Shown piece after piece: positions 6,088-9,196 of a stretch of 9,196 nucleotides of DNA (its first letter is position 1; each line of letters opens with the position of its first letter). Under the pieces are notes generated by a model, which saw only the letters and a program-made list of their open reading frames with translations, had not been told where the DNA came from and searched no databases. The position numbers and the translations under genes are program-made. This stretch comes from Actinomycetes bacterium (GTDB lineage: Bacteria; Actinomycetota; Acidimicrobiia; Acidimicrobiales; Palsa-688), in NCBI GenBank assembly GCA_021827285.1, contig JAKAWM010000069.1, positions 1-9,196 of the forward strand. Direction: 5' to 3'.

Positions 6088-6135
6088 ATGGTTCTATCGA
6101 CTGCCCGAAGATGGGCTGAGAGGACGCCGCGGTGA
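6088..6135 (+). CDS. Putative 15-residue leader peptide coupled to the epimerase
   Basis: ATG 6088 is preceded by AAGGGAG with a five-base spacer, a stronger ribosome site than that of the epimerase gene itself. The frame encodes MVLSTARRWAERTPR and stops at TGA 6133-6135, which overlaps ATG 6135 of the epimerase as TGATG. The arrangement suggests translational coupling or a regulatory leader ORF. The peptide has no sugar- or amino-acid-specific codon run that would indicate classical attenuation. A chance ORF is possible at this length. Confidence 0.35.
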   Translation: MVLSTARRWAERTPR

Positions 6136-7181
6136 TGCAGTTCGACGCAGCCCCCCTGCGGACGCTTTACATCGGAGGCACTGGCACCATCAGCGCCTCT
6201 TGTGTACGTTTGTCTGTGGAGGCTGGCATGGAGGTGTCGGTGCTCAACCGCGGGCGCAACGAGGCCCACAGGGACCTGTCGAGCAGTGTCACCCAGCTCG
6301 TAGCGGACGTTAAGGACGAGGGCTCGGTGAAGGCGGCCCTCGACGGGCGCGAGCTCGACTCGGTGGTCAACTTCCTCTCGTACGACGCCGAGGACGCCTC
6401 GCGCTGGGTGTCGCTGCTGCAGGGCCGGGTCCGGCAGTACGTGCACATAAGCTCGGCTTCGGTCTACGGCAAGCCGGTCCAACGCACACCGATAGTGGAG
6501 TCCACTGCTCTCCACAATAAGTTCTTGGAGTACGCGCGCGCCAAGCTCCGAGCCGAGCGAGCTCTCGAGGACGCCTTCTCCGAGGACGGGTTCCCGGTGA
6601 CGATAGTCCGCCCGTCGCACACCTACGACGACGCGCACCCGCCCCTCCCGGGCGCGTGGACCATGGTGGACCGGGTCGCCCGGGGGGCTGAGGTCCCTGT
6701 ACACGGCGACGGGACGTCGCTGTGGACGCTCACGCACGCGGAGGACTTTGCCCAAGGGCTGGTGGGCTTGCTGGGCAACACGGCGGCGATCGGAGAGGTC
6801 TTCCACATCACGGGGGACGATGTCCTGACTTGGGACCAGATTTATACGGTGCTCGGTGAAGCGCTGGGGGTGAAAGCAAAGCTCGTGCACATCGCCTCGG
6901 AACTTTTCCCGGTGATCGCCCCGGACTGGTTCTGGTCCGACCTGGTCGTGGGCGACCTCTCGCACAGTGCTGTGTTCGACAACTCCAAGATAAAGAGATA
7001 CGTCCCGGGGTTCGCGCCGAAGCTTACCTTCCAGCGCTCGGGCCTACGGCTGGCGAAGTGGCGCCAGGAGCATCCTGAGCTGACCCAGCCCGAGCCCGCG
7101 GTCGACGGCGTGCTTGCCCGGCTCGTCGGTGCCTACCACGCGGCCCGGGAGGTGTGCGCTTCGTGGGCAGCGAACGTCTAA
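6132..7181 (+). CDS. NAD-dependent epimerase/dehydratase (extended SDR family)
   Basis: This cytoplasmic Rossmann-fold enzyme has 349 residues and probably acts on a free sugar or nucleotide sugar. The N-terminal dinucleotide motif is YIGGTGTIS (13-21). HISSASVYG has Ser108 and Ser110 in the usual catalytic serine region, and YARAK gives Tyr134 and Lys138 of the YxxxK site. TIVRPSHTYDD (about 157-167) and HGDGTSLWTLTHAEDFAQGL are typical of the epimerase branch. GTG 6132 and ATG 6135 are adjacent possible starts. AGAGGA at 6119-6124 is 7 or 10 bases away respectively, and the leader ORF's TGATG overlap favours ATG 6135. The first structural gene of the plus arm, it is followed by lacI after 98 bases. 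Its specific substrate is not evident. A reductase role rather than epimerase is equally possible. Confidence 0.85.
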   Translation: MMQFDAAPLRTLYIGGTGTISASCVRLSVEAGMEVSVLNRGRNEAHRDLSSSVTQLVADVKDEGSVKAALDGRELDSVVNFLSYDAEDASRWVSLLQGRVRQYVHISSASVYGKPVQRTPIVESTALHNKFLEYARAKLRAERALEDAFSEDGFPVTIVRPSHTYDDAHPPLPGAWTMVDRVARGAEVPVHGDGTSLWTLTHAEDFAQGLVGLLGNTAAIGEVFHITGDDVLTWDQIYTVLGEALGVKAKLVHIASELFPVIAPDWFWSDLVVGDLSHSAVFDNSKIKRYVPGFAPKLTFQRSGLRLAKWRQEHPELTQPEPAVDGVLARLVGAYHAAREVCASWAANV

Positions 7182-7279
7182 CGGCAAAAGAGGGACGTAA
7201 GGGTCCTCGCGACACCGCGGGCCCCTCTGCGGGTCTCGGTCCTGGCCCTCGCGGCAGTGGTGCCGGAGGGCGTGTAACT
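7182..7279. other. Gap between epimerase and lacI
   Basis: This 98-base gap holds an imperfect inverted repeat, CCGCGGGCC (7215-7223) against GGCCCTCGCGG (7244-7254), with no following T-run. I see no clear promoter or TTTCGCAA operator, so lacI is probably read from the upstream promoter. The hairpin could reduce read-through. Confidence 0.3.
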
Positions 7280-8284
7280 ATGAGCGACATTGCCAAGGAG
7301 GCGGGTGTCTCGGTCGCGACCGTGTCGAAGGTGCTGAACGGCAGCGATCGGGTCTCCCTTGAGACGCGGAGCCGGGTGCAGGAGTTGCTCTCTGAGCGCA
7401 ACTACGAGCGACGAACTGGGGCACGCACCGACCTGACCCCGGTCGTGGACCTCGTGCTGCGTGAAGTGAGCAACCCATGGGCCACGGAGATCATCGCCGG
7501 GGCCGTGGAGGCTGCGAGGAACGCCCACGCGACCGTCGCGGTGAGCGTCCTCCCGGACAGGGGTGGGCACGGCAGCTGGCTCGAGGACATCTGTTCCCGG
7601 GGCACGCGTGGCGTCATCGTGCTACTCGCCCGCCTGAGCGACCGGGAGAAGGCGGTCCTTCGCTCGCGAGGGATACCGCTGGCGGTCATCGACCCCCGAG
7701 GTGAGCCCGACCCGAGCGTACCGACGGTGGGTGCCACCAACTGGGCCGGGGCCTACGCCGCCACCCGTCACTTGGCCGAGCTAGGGCACAAACGGGTCGG
7801 CATCATCTCTGGGCCACGTGACATGTTCTGCAGCCGGACGAGGATGGACGGTTACCGCTCGGCGATGGAGGCAGCTGGCCTTCCGGTTGACCCCGAGTTG
7901 ATGCGCTGGGGGGACTTCCACGTCGAGGTTGCGTTCAAGCACGCGTCGACGATGCTTTCGATGGCAAACCGCCCTACGGCCATCTTCGCTGGAAGCGACC
8001 TGCAGGCCATGGGGGTACTGGAGGCGGCGCGCCTCCTTCACCTGCCTGTGCCCACCCAGTTGAGCCTGGTGGGATTCGACGACATCCCCTTGTCCCGTTG
8101 GATGTCGCCACCGCTCACGTCGGTCCGCCAGCCCCTGGCCGAGATGGCCGCTACGGCAGTGCGGCTCGTCCTCTCCGACCGGGAGGTGCCGAGCACAAAG
8201 GACCGGAGCGTCGAACTGGCCACCACTTTGGTGGTGCGCGAGAGCACCGCCCCGCCGCCGCGCACCCTGAGGAGGGCTTCATGA
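7280..8284 (+). CDS. LacI-family transcriptional repressor
   Basis: This is a sugar-responsive DNA-binding regulator of 334 residues, normal for the family. The LacI helix-turn-helix is at the extreme N-terminus: MSDIAKEAGVSVATVSKVLNG (residues 1-21). A sugar-binding, PBP1-type core follows: VDLVLREVSNPW (56-67), VGATNWAGAYAATRHLAELG (150-169), CSRTRMDGYRSAM (184-196), TAIFAGSDLQAMGV (233-246) and LVGFDDIPLSRW (263-274). The combination CSRxRxDGYR with ATNWxG is familiar from actinobacterial regulators of plant-polysaccharide genes. ATG 7280 follows GGAGGG (7265-7270) by nine bases. A longer frame back to GTG 7154 would add a low-complexity extension inside the previous gene. Its stop overlaps the GH5 start (ATGA). 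It probably represses both divergent promoters through the sites at 5837 and 6033. Confidence 0.93.
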   Translation: MSDIAKEAGVSVATVSKVLNGSDRVSLETRSRVQELLSERNYERRTGARTDLTPVVDLVLREVSNPWATEIIAGAVEAARNAHATVAVSVLPDRGGHGSWLEDICSRGTRGVIVLLARLSDREKAVLRSRGIPLAVIDPRGEPDPSVPTVGATNWAGAYAATRHLAELGHKRVGIISGPRDMFCSRTRMDGYRSAMEAAGLPVDPELMRWGDFHVEVAFKHASTMLSMANRPTAIFAGSDLQAMGVLEAARLLHLPVPTQLSLVGFDDIPLSRWMSPPLTSVRQPLAEMAATAVRLVLSDREVPSTKDRSVELATTLVVRESTAPPPRTLRRAS

Positions 8285-9196
8285 GCGCACCCCGCCACTT
8301 CCTGCACACCGATGGCGCCAATGTGGCCGGGGCAGACGGCGACCCTGTTCGGCTTCGCGGCCTTTGCATTGGTGGATGGCTCAACATGGAGAACTTCATC
8401 ACGGGTTTTGCTGCCAACGAGTCGCTCATGAGATGTGGCGTCTTAGAGGTCCTCGGCCAAGAACGTTACGAGCTTTTCTTCGAGAGCTTCCTCTCCAATT
8501 TCTTCAGCGACGCGGACGCGGCTTTCCTTGCGTCCATCGGGGTCAATTCGGTGCGGGTCCCGTTCAACTATCGCCATTTGGAGGACGACGCGGCCCCCTT
8601 TGTCATAAAGGAGGAAGGGTTTCGCCGCCTGGACCGTGCGGTGGAGGCATGTGCCGCCAACGGCATCTTCTCGATAATCGACCTCCACGCCGTTCCCGGG
8701 TGCCAGAACCACCACTGGCACTCCGACAACGCTACGCACCGGGCGCTGTTCTGGGAGCACCGCCAGTTTCAAGACAGGGCGGTGCACCTCTGGGAGGCGA
8801 TTGCCGACCACTACAAGGACCAAACGTGGGTAGCGGGCTACAACCTGATGAACGAACCCGCGGACGAGTCCCGCAAAGCCATCGGCCCCTTCTACGCACG
8901 CCTGGTCGAGGCGGTCCGCCGGGTGGACCCCCACCACATGCTGTTCGTCGACGGTAACACCTATGCAACCGAGTTCGACGTCTTCGAGGGACGCTGGGAC
9001 AACACCGTCTACACCTGTCACGACTACGTCCGCTCGGGACTGGGACGAGGGGGCCCTTACCCGGGCTTCACAGACGGCGTGTACGTGGACAAGGCGAGCG
9101 TCGAGCAGACCTTCATGAAGCGCTCCCAGTACTCCCGGGAGACCGGCACACCGGTGTACGTCGGTGAGTTCGGCCCCATCTACGTGGGAGACCAGG
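8281..9196 (+). CDS. GH5-type glycoside hydrolase, partial at right edge
   Basis: This enzyme probably cleaves a beta-linked glucan or glycoside with retention of configuration. The visible 305 residues show the GH5 (clan GH-A) active site: Arg92 in VRVPFNYRH, His136 in IIDLHAVPG, the acid/base Glu192 in YNLMNEP, His247 and Tyr249 in CHDY, and the nucleophile Glu296 in VGEFGP. An N-terminal GLCIGGWLNMENFITG segment is typical of glucanases of this type. No signal peptide is present (MSAPRHFLHTDGANV), so it acts inside the cell on imported substrate. ATG 8281 overlaps the lacI stop as ATGA and has GGAGG (8271-8275) five bases upstream, indicating translational coupling. The C-terminal part lies beyond the window. 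Subfamily and substrate cannot be set from this. Confidence 0.92.
   Translation, partial: MSAPRHFLHTDGANVAGADGDPVRLRGLCIGGWLNMENFITGFAANESLMRCGVLEVLGQERYELFFESFLSNFFSDADAAFLASIGVNSVRVPFNYRHLEDDAAPFVIKEEGFRRLDRAVEACAANGIFSIIDLHAVPGCQNHHWHSDNATHRALFWEHRQFQDRAVHLWEAIADHYKDQTWVAGYNLMNEPADESRKAIGPFYARLVEAVRRVDPHHMLFVDGNTYATEFDVFEGRWDNTVYTCHDYVRSGLGRGGPYPGFTDGVYVDKASVEQTFMKRSQYSRETGTPVYVGEFGPIYVGDQ

Noticed and set aside
6051..6965. Minus-strand open frame of 304 codons
   Set aside because: It lies antisense to the epimerase gene, whose GGTGTIS and YxxxK motifs are clear, and its composition is His/Arg/Val-rich shadow.
7215..7254. Inverted repeat between epimerase and lacI as an intrinsic terminator
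   Set aside because: The stems are imperfect with a 20-base loop and no T-run follows, so I only note it as possible structure.
7154..7279. 42-residue N-terminal extension of LacI from GTG 7154
   Set aside because: It would start inside the epimerase gene, is Gly/Pro/Arg-rich, and has no properly spaced ribosome site. The HTH begins at ATG 7280 with GGAGGG upstream.
8443..9021. Minus-strand open frame of 192 codons opposite the GH5 gene
   Set aside because: Antisense shadow. The plus frame carries the full set of GH5 catalytic residues.
1..9196. CRISPR array, tRNA, rRNA, transposase or attachment-site repeats
   Set aside because: I looked for regularly spaced direct repeats, tRNA-like cloverleaf ends, IS terminal repeats and DDE motifs and found none I could support.

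Overview
The window is visibly GC-rich with strongly G/C-biased third codon positions, and its promoters have TTGAC-type -35 and TAnnnT -10 boxes. These traits, together with a maltose-type sugar importer that has no ATPase gene of its own and an actinobacterial-style LacI regulator, suggest a soil or plant-associated actinomycete (Actinomycetota). This is inference; no rRNA or other marker gene is present.

Region 1 (1 to about 1590) is a degraded accessory segment. It holds the start of an unrecognised minus-strand gene running off the left edge (1-251), an ADP-ribosylglycohydrolase relic lacking both ends (397-969), a short unidentified coding relic (957-1046), a broken XRE-type helix-turn-helix gene with a deletion and frameshifts (1048-1479), and a minus-strand coding relic (1476-1592) immediately downstream of, and in frame with, the next gene. 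None of the plus-strand pieces looks like an intact gene.

Region 2 (1593-5819, minus strand) is a sugar-import operon. Its transcription order is a secreted sugar-binding protein, a MalF-type permease, a MalG-type permease (joined to malF by TGATG) and a Gfo/Idh/MocA-family oxidoreductase, probably started from TTG. No ATPase is encoded, so a shared MsiK/UgpC-type ATPase elsewhere is the likely partner.

Region 3 (5820-6131) is the divergent control region. A minus-strand promoter (TTGACG-N17-TAAACT) drives the importer operon, with an 18-bp CG-centred imperfect palindrome just downstream of the predicted start site. A plus-strand promoter (TTGACA-N18-TAGGTT) drives the other arm and has a related CTTTCGCAAG element between its -35 and -10. 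A 15-codon leader ORF with a strong ribosome site runs into the next gene by a TGATG overlap.

Region 4 (6132-9196, plus strand) encodes an extended-SDR epimerase/dehydratase-like protein, a LacI-family repressor, and a cytoplasmic GH5 glycoside hydrolase (ATGA-coupled to lacI, cut by the right edge).

The likely biology is as follows. An oligosaccharide or glycoside is captured and imported, hydrolysed inside the cell by the GH5 enzyme, and the product is processed by one or both NAD(P)-dependent oxidoreductases. The local LacI protein probably represses both divergent arms. The substrate is not determined by the sequence. The most notable points are the paired operators, the coupled leader peptide, and two sugar oxidoreductases flanking one importer and hydrolase.
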